Source of the DNA: Saprospiraceae bacterium
Lineage (GTDB): Bacteria > Bacteroidota > Bacteroidia > Chitinophagales > Saprospiraceae
Assembly: GCA_029262995.1 (NCBI GenBank)
Contig: JAJCYH010000023.1
Coordinates: forward strand, 186,001 to 250,000
DNA: 64,000 nucleotides
Direction of reading: 5' to 3'
This document shows positions 28,658-35,281 of the stretch, piece after piece. The position numbers and the translations under genes were made by a program. The notes under the pieces were generated by a model, which ran no database searches, was not told the origin of the DNA, and was given only the letters and a program-made list of their open reading frames with translations. The number at the start of each line of letters is the position of its first letter. Position 1 is the stretch's first letter.

Positions 28658-29137
28658 ATGGTCGAGCCAAATTGTAATATTAGCAAGCAACTAAGTGATA
28701 ATTTGCTTCAAGTCCTTTTTGGAGGCAACTGGACTGCATCTAATCTCACAGAACAATTGGGCAATGTGAATTTTAAAATGGCAACTGCAAAGATTGGTAA
28801 TTGCAATACAATAGCAGCATTAAGCTTTCACATTGGTTATTACGTTACGGCTATTTTAGGCGTATTAAAAGGAGGTCCATTAGAATCAAGGGATAAATTT
28901 AGTTTTGACCATCCAACAATTCAATCAGAAAAGTAGTGGACACAACTTCAAGAAAAAATGTATTTTGAAGTTAAAGAGATTTGCTCCTTAATCACTAAGT
29001 TGGATGACAATCAATTATCTAAAGATTTTGTAGATTCAAAATATGGAAGCTACTTTAGAAATATTACTGGCTTGATTGAACATACACATTACCACCTTGG
29101 GCAGATTGCTATACTTAAGAGAGTTAGGAGGATATAG
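28658..29137 (+). pseudogene. DinB-like (DUF1572-type) gene interrupted by an in-frame TAG
   Basis: The first 92 codons end at TAG (28934-28936), but the same frame continues for another 66 sense codons to TAG at 29135-29137. The two halves join into one DinB-like four-helix protein: HIGYYVTAILGVLKGGPL, FSFDHPTI, then W-TQLQEK..., KYGSYFRNITGLIEHTHYHLGQIAILKR. The conserved histidines of the metal site are split between the halves. In relatives the position before the Trp is normally Glu or Asp, so a single change GAG to TAG explains the break. This is either a recent nonsense mutation or a sequence error; stop readthrough is less likely. Confidence 0.8.
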
Positions 29138-29138
29138 A

Positions 29139-29655
29139 GTTGTGTGCAATTTCATTAGAGCAACTAACGTTTGATATCGTAAAAAATGAAACAATTAATT
29201 TTTCAAATTATATTTTCGACTTCTTTGCTATCAAATTGTACTAGCCAAAATAATATTATAATACCAATAGAATTTTCTAAGGAGTATTTTATCACTAATC
29301 AAAACTGGTCTGATGATTTTAATCCTGAGCATGAGAACAAAATTATATTCCTAGAAGATGGAACCTATACCAGATCTGAGTTTATTTCATTTAAAGAATT
29401 AAAGGAGCCTTTTGAAAGAAAATTTGTTTGGATTGATAAGTTAAAAGGTTCATGGGTATTTGACGGTAAAAATTTATTCCTCTCTGACGAAGCCATAATG
29501 TCATTCTATTGTAAATCAATACACGGAGAATTAATTGATTGCGGGATTAGTTCTGAGGAATTCAGATTTGGCTCAGAAGAATATTTAAAGTCAGCTTTCG
29601 TCTACAAGATTTTTGATAATATAATCCAATACAATATGAAATAACTGCACACAAC
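29139..29655. repeat. Perfect 10-bp inverted repeat flanking a lipoprotein gene
   Basis: GTTGTGTGCA (29139-29148) and its exact reverse complement TGCACACAAC (29646-29655) lie just outside the gene at 29186-29644. A 14-nt version of the right copy, ATAACTGCACACAA, recurs at 34211-34224, and GCACACACAA occurs at 31041-31050. No transposase is present between the repeats. Confidence 0.6.
29186..29644 (+). CDS. Predicted lipoprotein of unknown function
   Basis: 152 aa. A short signal with a possible lipobox (LLSNC, Cys18) suggests an outer-membrane or periplasmic lipoprotein. The body is mostly beta, with aromatic-rich strands (FLEDGTYTRSEF, KGSWVFDGKNLFLSD), reminiscent of small lipocalin-like proteins in which residue blocks D-G-x-Y and G-x-W-x-x-x-G-x-x-L recur. 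No family recognised with certainty. It is bracketed by the 10-bp inverted repeat, which suggests it moved as a unit. Confidence 0.6.
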   Translation: MKQLIFQIIFSTSLLSNCTSQNNIIIPIEFSKEYFITNQNWSDDFNPEHENKIIFLEDGTYTRSEFISFKELKEPFERKFVWIDKLKGSWVFDGKNLFLSDEAIMSFYCKSIHGELIDCGISSEEFRFGSEEYLKSAFVYKIFDNIIQYNMK

Positions 29656-29879
29656 ATCGCAGGATCACCCCATCTCAGGCAATCGTAATATTTAACATAG
29701 TCATTTAGATAAATTTAGTAACTTGAACATCTTGTCTGTAAGCCCGAGACGACACTTCGTCCTGTCGCTATCACGCAACGACGGACTCGTTGGGGATCTG
29801 CCAGACGTTCTCATCCATAGAAAATAAAGAATAAATAAAGTAACCACTTTGGGAACATTTTCGTATCTTTATTACGTTT
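29645..29879. other. Intergenic spacer with GC-richer block
   Basis: It contains the right inverted-repeat arm, then GCAGGATCACCCC (29659-29671, recurring at 35097-35109) and a GC-richer stretch at about 29745-29815 unlike the AT-rich surroundings. No coding frame is recognisable. A TATCTTTA at about 29869 may be a weak -7 element for higBA. Confidence 0.35.
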
Positions 29880-30200
29880 ATGAGAATAATTGCCACTAAT
29901 ACATTGTTGGAATTCATCAAGAGATATCCTAAATGCGAGCAACAGATTAAAGCTTGGTTGCAAGAAGTCCAAAAAGCCCAATGGACTTCCCCTCAACATT
30001 TAAAAGATCAATTCCAGAGTGCCTCAATAATAACAGGAAAACGAGTAGTTTTTAATATTAGTGGAAACAATTTTAGGCTAATCATAGATATTGAATATAG
30101 ACTTCAAATAATATTTATTGTTTGGTTTGGAACTCATAAAGAATATGATTTAATAGATGCGAAAACTGTAAAATATGCTAAAGCCAATAAAGACAAATAA
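29880..30200 (+). CDS. higB: HigB-type mRNA interferase toxin
   Basis: 106 aa. The C-terminal half, VVFNISGNNFRLIIDIEY followed by IIFIVWFGTHKEYDLID, is the signature of the HigB_toxin family (RelE fold, PF09907). The toxin cleaves mRNA in the translating ribosome. The start overlaps nothing upstream; the 3' end overlaps the antitoxin gene by 26 nt. The toxin-first order is normal for higBA. No residue of the family signature appears missing, so it is probably functional. Confidence 0.93.
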   Translation: MRIIATNTLLEFIKRYPKCEQQIKAWLQEVQKAQWTSPQHLKDQFQSASIITGKRVVFNISGNNFRLIIDIEYRLQIIFIVWFGTHKEYDLIDAKTVKYAKANKDK

Positions 30201-30546
30201 GGAACATAAGAAATATTTAAATAGAGCTTTTGAATTGATGCAAAGTGAATTAAAGCCAAATTCTCTTCAATCAGATGAACTTGAAGTCATAAGTATTCTT
30301 ATTGAAGCCTATGAAAAAGATCATTTTCCTATCGAACCACCAAATCCTATTGATGCAATATTATTTAGAATTGAACAACTCGGAATGAAAAAAAGTGAAT
30401 TGAATAGAATTCTTGGATCTAGAAGTAGAGTTAGTGAAATTCTTACAGGAAAAAGAAAATTAAGCCTTAGTATGATTAGAAAATTAAATGAAAAACTAGG
30501 AATTTCAGCTCAAACATTAATTAGGGAATATGAATTAATTAACTGA
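30175..30546 (+). CDS. higA: HigA-type antitoxin with HTH domain
   Basis: 123 aa. The N-terminal 60 residues are helical and acidic, the likely toxin-binding part. The C-terminal Xre-type helix-turn-helix reads MKKSELNRILGSRSRVSEILTG then KRKLSLSMIRKL. It neutralises HigB and should repress the operon. The 26-nt overlap with higB couples translation. The first of the two group II intron-like 3' ends begins immediately after its stop codon. Confidence 0.93.
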   Translation: MLKPIKTNKEHKKYLNRAFELMQSELKPNSLQSDELEVISILIEAYEKDHFPIEPPNPIDAILFRIEQLGMKKSELNRILGSRSRVSEILTGKRKLSLSMIRKLNEKLGISAQTLIREYELIN

Positions 30547-30549
30547 TGA

Positions 30550-30645
30550 GAATCGAGGAGAGTGAGGTAGTCAATGTTAACTACCTCAGCCCTCTCACAT
30601 TTATCTGCCGAAAGGCATGACCATCGTACGTTCGGACCTTCCCGC
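30550..30645 (-). mobile_element. Probable 3' end of a group II intron (domain V/VI remnant), copy A
   Basis: Read on the minus strand, it follows the maturase fragment. It contains GTGAGAGG, an 8-bp hairpin (30564-30571 with 30580-30587) and an end CTCTCCTCGAT, like the domain VI and CTACTCGAY 3' ends of bacterial group II introns. CTGCCG downstream of the maturase stop pairs with CGGCAG, but the intervening stretch is longer than a normal domain V. A 49-bp part (30597-30645) recurs at 33929-33977 with four mismatches. Confidence 0.5.
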
Positions 30646-30706
30646 TCAGCGGGACAGGCTGTATATGCTTACGCCGAAGCTTCAGCATAGGCGCTACGGC
30701 AGTTCA

Positions 30707-31024
30707 CTAAATCGAAAATCCAACTTTAGAGTAGTGATCAGTCAAGGATATATAGCCTTTACGTTTGAGTAATGATACTGTATTAGTAGTACCAAGAATA
30801 GGACTTTGGGCTATTGCCCAGCCTCCCATTTTGCTTCTACTCCATGCATAAGCCATCCAGTTCTTGACCCCCAAGCTAATGAGATTCTTACGTTTACGCT
30901 CAGGCTTTTTCCAATCATGCCAGATACAGTAGCGCAAACGATTTCTCAGCCACTCATCTACCTTCTTTAGCTTTGTATAAATATTACCAAGTCGGTAGTT
31001 ATTAATCCATATTTTTATACGAAA
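30707..31024 (-). pseudogene. Group II intron reverse transcriptase/maturase (LtrA) C-terminal fragment
   Basis: Only the last 105 or so residues remain. WINNYRLGNIYTKLKKVDEW, then RLRYCIWHDWKKP, LISLGV, MAYAWSRSKMGGW, SPILGTTNT, and GYISLTDHYSKV match the GIIM/maturase and C-terminal regions of LtrA-type intron-encoded proteins. The reverse transcriptase domain is absent: upstream the homology stops abruptly at about 31024, where a motif AAAAGATGCCCATGCT begins that recurs at 34228-34243. It is inverted relative to higBA. It cannot make a functional enzyme. Confidence 0.85.
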
Positions 31025-31213
31025 AAGATGCCCATGCTAGGCACACACAATATGCATGACGGCATCTCAAGCGACAATCTTGTTAACAACATTCAAGAAA
31101 AATGACTATCTTAATTTTCAGAATTCGTTCAGTCAACTGCGACGGCACTCACCCGACGATAAATGTCGGGATTGCTCCGCATGCATTCAACGTTCTATGC
31201 CATTTGAACAGAC
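31025..31213. other. Junction spacer without genes
   Basis: It begins with the recurring AAAAGATGCCCATGCT (31023-31038) and GCACACACAA, and holds a hairpin CCCGAC/GTCGGG (31152-31157 with 31165-31170) lacking a T-run. Its GC-richer end resembles the block at 29745-29815 in character but not clearly in sequence. Confidence 0.35.
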
Positions 31214-31843
31214 CTACCGTTCCAAATAAGCCCAAGTGAAATTTGGATGATGACCATTTGCTCGAACCATTTTTACCCAAAGCAAAGTCATATGTTCTAA
31301 ATGTAGCGACTGCGATAAATTTCCTGTATCCAGAGTATCAAAACCTAAATCTGAATTTAACAAGCCAACTTGTTTTTTACTGTCATCATTATTTCCAGCA
31401 ATCATCATTATAGGTTTTACATTATAATTTGGGAATGTTGAATTCTCTAAATTTTCAAAACCATAAATAGTAAATGACTTTACCACGTTTGCATTTGCGG
31501 ACCAATCTTGGACTTTCTCTGCACCCGAAACTTTACTTTCTAATCCGTGAGAAATACCTCCCCCTACAGGATTTGTGCAATCAACTAAAGTTTTTCTTTT
31601 AAAATTTAAAGGTTTCAATATCTCTTCATTGGCTTTAAATGGTGTTGCTAAAAATATGACATCTGCCACTTCAATTGCTTCTTGAATTGGTAAGGCCTTG
31701 AAGGTACTGTTTCTTTTTTGTGCATTAATAACACTTTCACTTTTAGTATCGTTATGAGCGATAAATATTTCGTGATTTTTTTTCTGTAAATTATTGGCTA
31801 ATGCAAAGCCTACATTGCCAATACCTATAAATGCTAATTTCAT
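31214..31843 (-). CDS. NADPH-dependent F420 reductase-like oxidoreductase
   Basis: 209 aa. The Rossmann motif GIGNVG (7-12) and FIAHNDTKSES lie at the N-terminus, with VADVIFLATPFKANEE, DCTNPVGGG and VKSFTIYGFENLENSTF following, which match the NADP oxidoreductase coenzyme F420-dependent family. Bacteroidota normally lack F420, so the electron partner is probably another compound; the family name should not be taken as function. It is the last gene of a minus-strand group with the barrel protein (3 bp) and the DJ-1 protein, opposite an HxlR regulator. Confidence 0.85.
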   Translation of the reverse strand: MKLAFIGIGNVGFALANNLQKKNHEIFIAHNDTKSESVINAQKRNSTFKALPIQEAIEVADVIFLATPFKANEEILKPLNFKRKTLVDCTNPVGGGISHGLESKVSGAEKVQDWSANANVVKSFTIYGFENLENSTFPNYNVKPIMMIAGNNDDSKKQVGLLNSDLGFDTLDTGNLSQSLHLEHMTLLWVKMVRANGHHPNFTWAYLER

Positions 31844-31846
31844 TTT

Positions 31847-32464
31847 TTATTTAAATTGTTTACGGAGAAACACCCCAGGATTTGAATTTGAATTTGACCA
31901 ATTGCTTCCTGTTTGACCGACATTAAGAGCCAATCCAAATTGATAACCTTTAAAATCTGAACCTAACCTAATTCGTTGTACACTATTGGTATGACCATTA
32001 TTATCAAAAGCAGAAAATAACTCTAAACTTGTATATAATTTCCAGTTGTGTTTAATTTCAGGTGTATATCTGATTATTGAAAACCAGCTGTAACCTAATT
32101 CTTGATTAAGATTGATAGACGGTAAGGCGTAAATCATAAATTTCTTATTGGCTTTAAAGTAGTGAACACCTGCATCTACCCCTGAACCAAATGTAGAAAT
32201 GCGCCCCAAAACGGTAACACCTATACCGAGTTTTGTAGTATAGTTTAAGTAAGCACCTGTAAACAGATTGGTATTTTGGCTGTCATATTCAGCTGTAGCT
32301 CTTGCCCTGCTGAAAAGAGAGATTTTCTTTCCTTCATCAAAAAACTTTAAGTATTGTGCATCAATAAAAATTCGCTTTGTGCCGAACATAGTTTCAAAGC
32401 TTTGTGCAGAAACTTTTGATGATAAAAAGAGCAAAATGAAAAAAAGAAATGATTTGTAGATCAT
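31847..32464 (-). CDS. Exported beta-barrel protein of unknown function
   Basis: 205 aa with a signal peptide ending KVSAQ (about 1-21). Repeated amphipathic strands such as LFTGAYLNYTTKLGIGVTVLGRI, GVDAGVHYF, YQFGLALNVGQ and a final strand GVFLRKQFK indicate a small outer-membrane barrel. No specific family recognised. It sits between the DJ-1-like and F420-reductase-like genes and overlaps neither, with 3 bp to the gene downstream, so it belongs to the same transcript and may take part in the same stress response. Confidence 0.6.
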   Translation of the reverse strand: MIYKSFLFFILLFLSSKVSAQSFETMFGTKRIFIDAQYLKFFDEGKKISLFSRARATAEYDSQNTNLFTGAYLNYTTKLGIGVTVLGRISTFGSGVDAGVHYFKANKKFMIYALPSINLNQELGYSWFSIIRYTPEIKHNWKLYTSLELFSAFDNNGHTNSVQRIRLGSDFKGYQFGLALNVGQTGSNWSNSNSNPGVFLRKQFK

Positions 32465-32531
32465 ATTTTAGCTAAACCAAATTAAAGAAGAGCGAAATTT
32501 GAAATTCGTCCTTCAAATTTCCATTTATCGT

Positions 32532-33398
32532 TTAATTGTTTAATAACTCTACAACCATTTTTGCCGCAGCTGCACCTGAATTTTGTTGCTGTCCTGTAAT
32601 CAGATTACCATCGGTTATGGCATAGGAAGAAAATGGAGCTGCTACCTTAAAATTGGTATTTGATAATTTATTAGCTTCATCCTCAATTCTGTAAGGTTGT
32701 ATTTTCATTCCAACTGCTTTATCCGCATATTCTTCTTCCGCATTGGCGAATCCTGTCCAAGTTTTATTTTTGACAATGAGTTCACTATTCGATTTTTTTG
32801 CTTCTAATAATAATGTAGCGGAATGGCAAACGGCTGCACTTGGTTTGCCATCTTCGTAAAATGTTGCAAATAGTTTTTGTAAATCTTTATTTCCTTTAAA
32901 TGTGTACATAGGCCCTTGACCTCCAACTAAAAAGATAGCATCATAATCTGCTGCGTTCACTTCTGTTAAATGTTTGGTGTTTTCCAACATTTGGTTAAAC
33001 CAATCTTGTTGCATATAACCTAATGAAATTATATCGTGTGCTGAATAACCACTTTCGTCAGTAGGGTTTGAGTAGCCATCCATTACAATTTTACCACCTT
33101 CAGTAGAAGCTAATTCTACTTCATACCCAGCTTCTTGAAAAATATGTAAAGGATGGGTTAACTCTGCTGCCCAAAATCCAATTGGCCATCCTGTTTGTTT
33201 AGAAATAGAAGGACTACTCGCAACCATTAAAATTTTACCTTTAAATGGCATACCGTGTGAATGAACGTACTGTGTTGCTTCTTTAACTTTTGATTTCATT
33301 TTTTCATTTTTTGAATTGTTATTATTTGATTGTTGTGAATTACAAGCTGTTAGAGAGAAAACGGCTAACAGTAGTATTAGAATTGATTTTTTATTCAT
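32532..33398 (-). CDS. DJ-1/PfpI (Hsp31-like) type 1 glutamine amidotransferase-like lipoprotein
   Basis: 288 aa. Lipobox SLTAC (Cys19) predicts a lipoprotein. The Hsp31-type core shows ILMVASSP, GFWAAELTHP with the conserved Glu (79), IFLVGGQGPMY, and the nucleophile elbow AAVCHSATLLL (Cys191, His192). Hsp31 and relatives act as glyoxalase III or protein/nucleotide deglycases; a lipid-anchored envelope form is plausible here. It heads the minus-strand group and is divergent from the HxlR gene (119 bp apart), whose product probably controls it. Confidence 0.88.
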   Translation of the reverse strand: MNKKSILILLLAVFSLTACNSQQSNNNNSKNEKMKSKVKEATQYVHSHGMPFKGKILMVASSPSISKQTGWPIGFWAAELTHPLHIFQEAGYEVELASTEGGKIVMDGYSNPTDESGYSAHDIISLGYMQQDWFNQMLENTKHLTEVNAADYDAIFLVGGQGPMYTFKGNKDLQKLFATFYEDGKPSAAVCHSATLLLEAKKSNSELIVKNKTWTGFANAEEEYADKAVGMKIQPYRIEDEANKLSNTNFKVAAPFSSYAITDGNLITGQQQNSGAAAAKMVVELLNN

Positions 33399-33441
33399 TG
33401 TCTTATTTTTTAGTTATTTATTATTGCAAATTTATGGACAT

Positions 33442-33489
33442 TACTTACCTTTGCCTATATACTTACTAAATTGAGTGGTACTTACCTTT
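33442..33489. promoter_or_regulatory. Direct repeats in the divergent promoter region, possible HxlR operator
   Basis: TACTTACCTTT occurs twice (33442-33452 and 33479-33489), 37 bp from start to start, with a partial copy ATACTTACTAAA at 33459-33470. They lie between the divergent DJ-1-like gene and the HxlR gene, where an autoregulated HxlR operator is expected. Confidence 0.45.
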
Positions 33490-33517
33490 TAGAAAGTGAT
33501 ATGTAAATCAATGAGTT

Positions 33518-33862
33518 ATGCCAGACTTTATTTATAACAACAAAGTTTATTATAATCCTGTAGAGTTCGCAATGGACAGAATAGGTGGAACTTGGAAAAT
33601 GCCCATTCTATGGAGATTGAAGGAAAAAATATTTCGTTTTGGAGAATTAAAAAAAGATATTCCGCACATAACGGATAAAATGTTAACATCACAATTAAGG
33701 CAATTGGAAAGCGAAGGTTTTGTCAATAGAAAAGTGTATGCAGTCGTGCCACCTAAAGTGGAATATTCTATAACAGAAAAAGGACTGACCACTATTCCTA
33801 TTATAGAAACAATACGAAATTATGGACTTGAACTAATGGAAAAGGAAGGGCTGAAAGACTAA
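33518..33862 (+). CDS. HxlR family transcriptional regulator
   Basis: 114 aa, normal length. The winged-helix signature DRIGGTWKMPILWRLKEKIFRFGEL, then HITDKMLTSQLRQLESEGFVNR and VEYSITEKG, is diagnostic. HxlR proteins respond to aldehydes, electrophiles or redox signals and usually regulate a divergent detoxification gene; here the DJ-1/barrel/oxidoreductase cluster is divergent. The N-terminus lacks the early cysteine found in thiol-sensing members such as HypR, so the signal may not be thiol-based. A second group II-like 3' end follows directly. Confidence 0.92.
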   Translation: MPDFIYNNKVYYNPVEFAMDRIGGTWKMPILWRLKEKIFRFGELKKDIPHITDKMLTSQLRQLESEGFVNRKVYAVVPPKVEYSITEKGLTTIPIIETIRNYGLELMEKEGLKD

Positions 33863-33869
33863 TAAAAAC

Positions 33870-33977
33870 GGCATAGAATCGAGTAGATGGCTCCGCTCCA
33901 ACCTAAGTTTAAGCGGAGTTCACCCCTAACATTTATCTGCCGAAAGGCATGATCACCGTACATACGGACCTTCCCGC
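33870..33977 (-). mobile_element. Probable group II intron 3' end remnant, copy B
   Basis: On the minus strand it ends ATCTACTCGAT like group II introns, after a long stem of GCTCCGCTCCAAC-type sequence pairing with GTTTAAGCGGAG. Its 33929-33977 part matches copy A at 45 of 49 positions. No maturase codons remain; homology with copy A stops at GCGGGAAGG. Confidence 0.45.
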
Positions 33978-34038
33978 CTAGGTATCCTTGGTTGCCTCCA
34001 GCTAACACAAAATTTAGTAGCTTTATCACTATTTTTAA

Positions 34039-34209
34039 CTTATCGTAATTAGTCTGATTAATTGGAGGCTAAACCAATACAAAGTTCATATTGAGATTCC
34101 GTTTCAAAAGCTAAAAGAATTAGACCAAAATCAAACTGAATTAAATAATTTGATAAATTTAGTGTCACAAATACACAAAAGATTCAGTAATGAATTATTA
34201 TTGAGCTAG
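34039..34209 (+). pseudogene. Possible short coding remnant
   Basis: An open frame of 56 codons without ATG ends at TAG 34207. The translation is amphipathic and coiled-coil-like (IPFQKLKELDQNQTELNNL), which looks like the C-terminal end of a larger lost gene. It is flanked by a 7-bp inverted repeat, GCCTCCA (33994-34000) and TGGAGGC (34063-34069). Family unknown. Confidence 0.25.
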
Positions 34210-34326
34210 AATAACTGCACACAATTGAAAAGATGCCCATGCTCTTTGGGTACATCACTTATCAAACTCCGTTATCTCGGATAAATAGCAAAAACTAAAC
34301 CTGAATTAAAAACGAAATATTTAATA

Positions 34327-35082
34327 ATGATAATTTTTGGAGGAAAGACAAGCAATATTGGAAACTTTGATATTCCAAATACTAAATGTAATTATTGCAA
34401 ACAAGAAAGCAGTCAAAGAATTTCTGTACTGGGGAAATATGCACATATATTCTGGATTCCAATTTTCCCTATAGGTAAGAAAGTTATTGCAGAATGCAAA
34501 CATTGCAAGAGAACTATTCAACTTAAAGAATTTCCATTAAAACTAGTCAAATTGTATGACGCAAATAGGTCAAAGACAAAGAGACCAATTTGGCACTGGT
34601 TTGGTTTAGGACTATTTAGTCTGTTCGTATTGTTTATAATATTAATTATATCTACTGCAGACGTGGATCCAAGAAATGAGTTACTTCAAAGCGATATAAG
34701 GTCTATGATTTCAAATCCTACAATGGAAAAGGATTCAATCTCATTTAAAATAAAACAAATCTTCGATAATTTTGCAGTTGATGACATCAACTCATCTCAA
34801 TTCGAATATTTGACTAAAATAGTAGATAACAAAGCATTAATATTAGTTAAGATACCAAAACTGAGACATGTTGAAAAGGATGCTAGAAATCAAGCATTAG
34901 AAATGATTGAATTGATTACTGATAATCAATTGGATTTAATGGATAAAGAAAAATATATCGGAGTTCATGGTATGATTTCAATGATGATAATTAAAACTCC
35001 AAATTATGAAGAGAATAGCAAACTTGCTTATACTCATGAATTGTATGAATTCTATGGTCCTAAACCTGAAACTGATAAATAA
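34327..35082 (+). CDS. Zinc-ribbon membrane protein of unknown function
   Basis: 251 aa. Two CxxC pairs, CNYCKQ (about 21-24) and CKHCKR (about 58-61), form an N-terminal zinc ribbon of the zinc_ribbon_15 type, with the typical HIFWIPIFPIGKK between them. One membrane helix follows (about 96-117, LGLFSLFVLFIILIIS). The C-terminal 130 residues are soluble, acidic and helical, and end in a short Pro/Lys tail. Related proteins are small Bacteroidota membrane proteins without known role. It is preceded by the recurring motifs ATAACTGCACACAA and AAAAGATGCCCATGCT and followed by GCAGGATCACCCC, so it may be one unit of the accessory segment. Confidence 0.65.
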   Translation: MIIFGGKTSNIGNFDIPNTKCNYCKQESSQRISVLGKYAHIFWIPIFPIGKKVIAECKHCKRTIQLKEFPLKLVKLYDANRSKTKRPIWHWFGLGLFSLFVLFIILIISTADVDPRNELLQSDIRSMISNPTMEKDSISFKIKQIFDNFAVDDINSSQFEYLTKIVDNKALILVKIPKLRHVEKDARNQALEMIELITDNQLDLMDKEKYIGVHGMISMMIIKTPNYEENSKLAYTHELYEFYGPKPETDK

Positions 35083-35281
35083 CATGAGATAATAATGCAG
35101 GATCACCCCCATCACAGTTCATGCGCTATATTGGAAAACACCTTGACATCTTAATATATCTGATATTGGTCGAATTTGACCAGCAAGCTGTCCATATTTT
35201 ACTATTTTCCTATTTGAATTAATGAATTTCCCCATTATTCAACATGCTAATTATCTATTATCTAATAAACACATTTAAACA

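Noticed and set aside
31214-31843. True F420-dependent enzyme
   Set aside because: The fold matches, but there is no sign of F420 synthesis genes in the window and the phylum normally lacks the cofactor.
29139-35109. Integron cassette array with attC sites
   Set aside because: AACGTT-like cores occur near gene boundaries, but none extends to GTTRRRY/RYYYAAC pairs, gene orientations are mixed and no integrase is visible.
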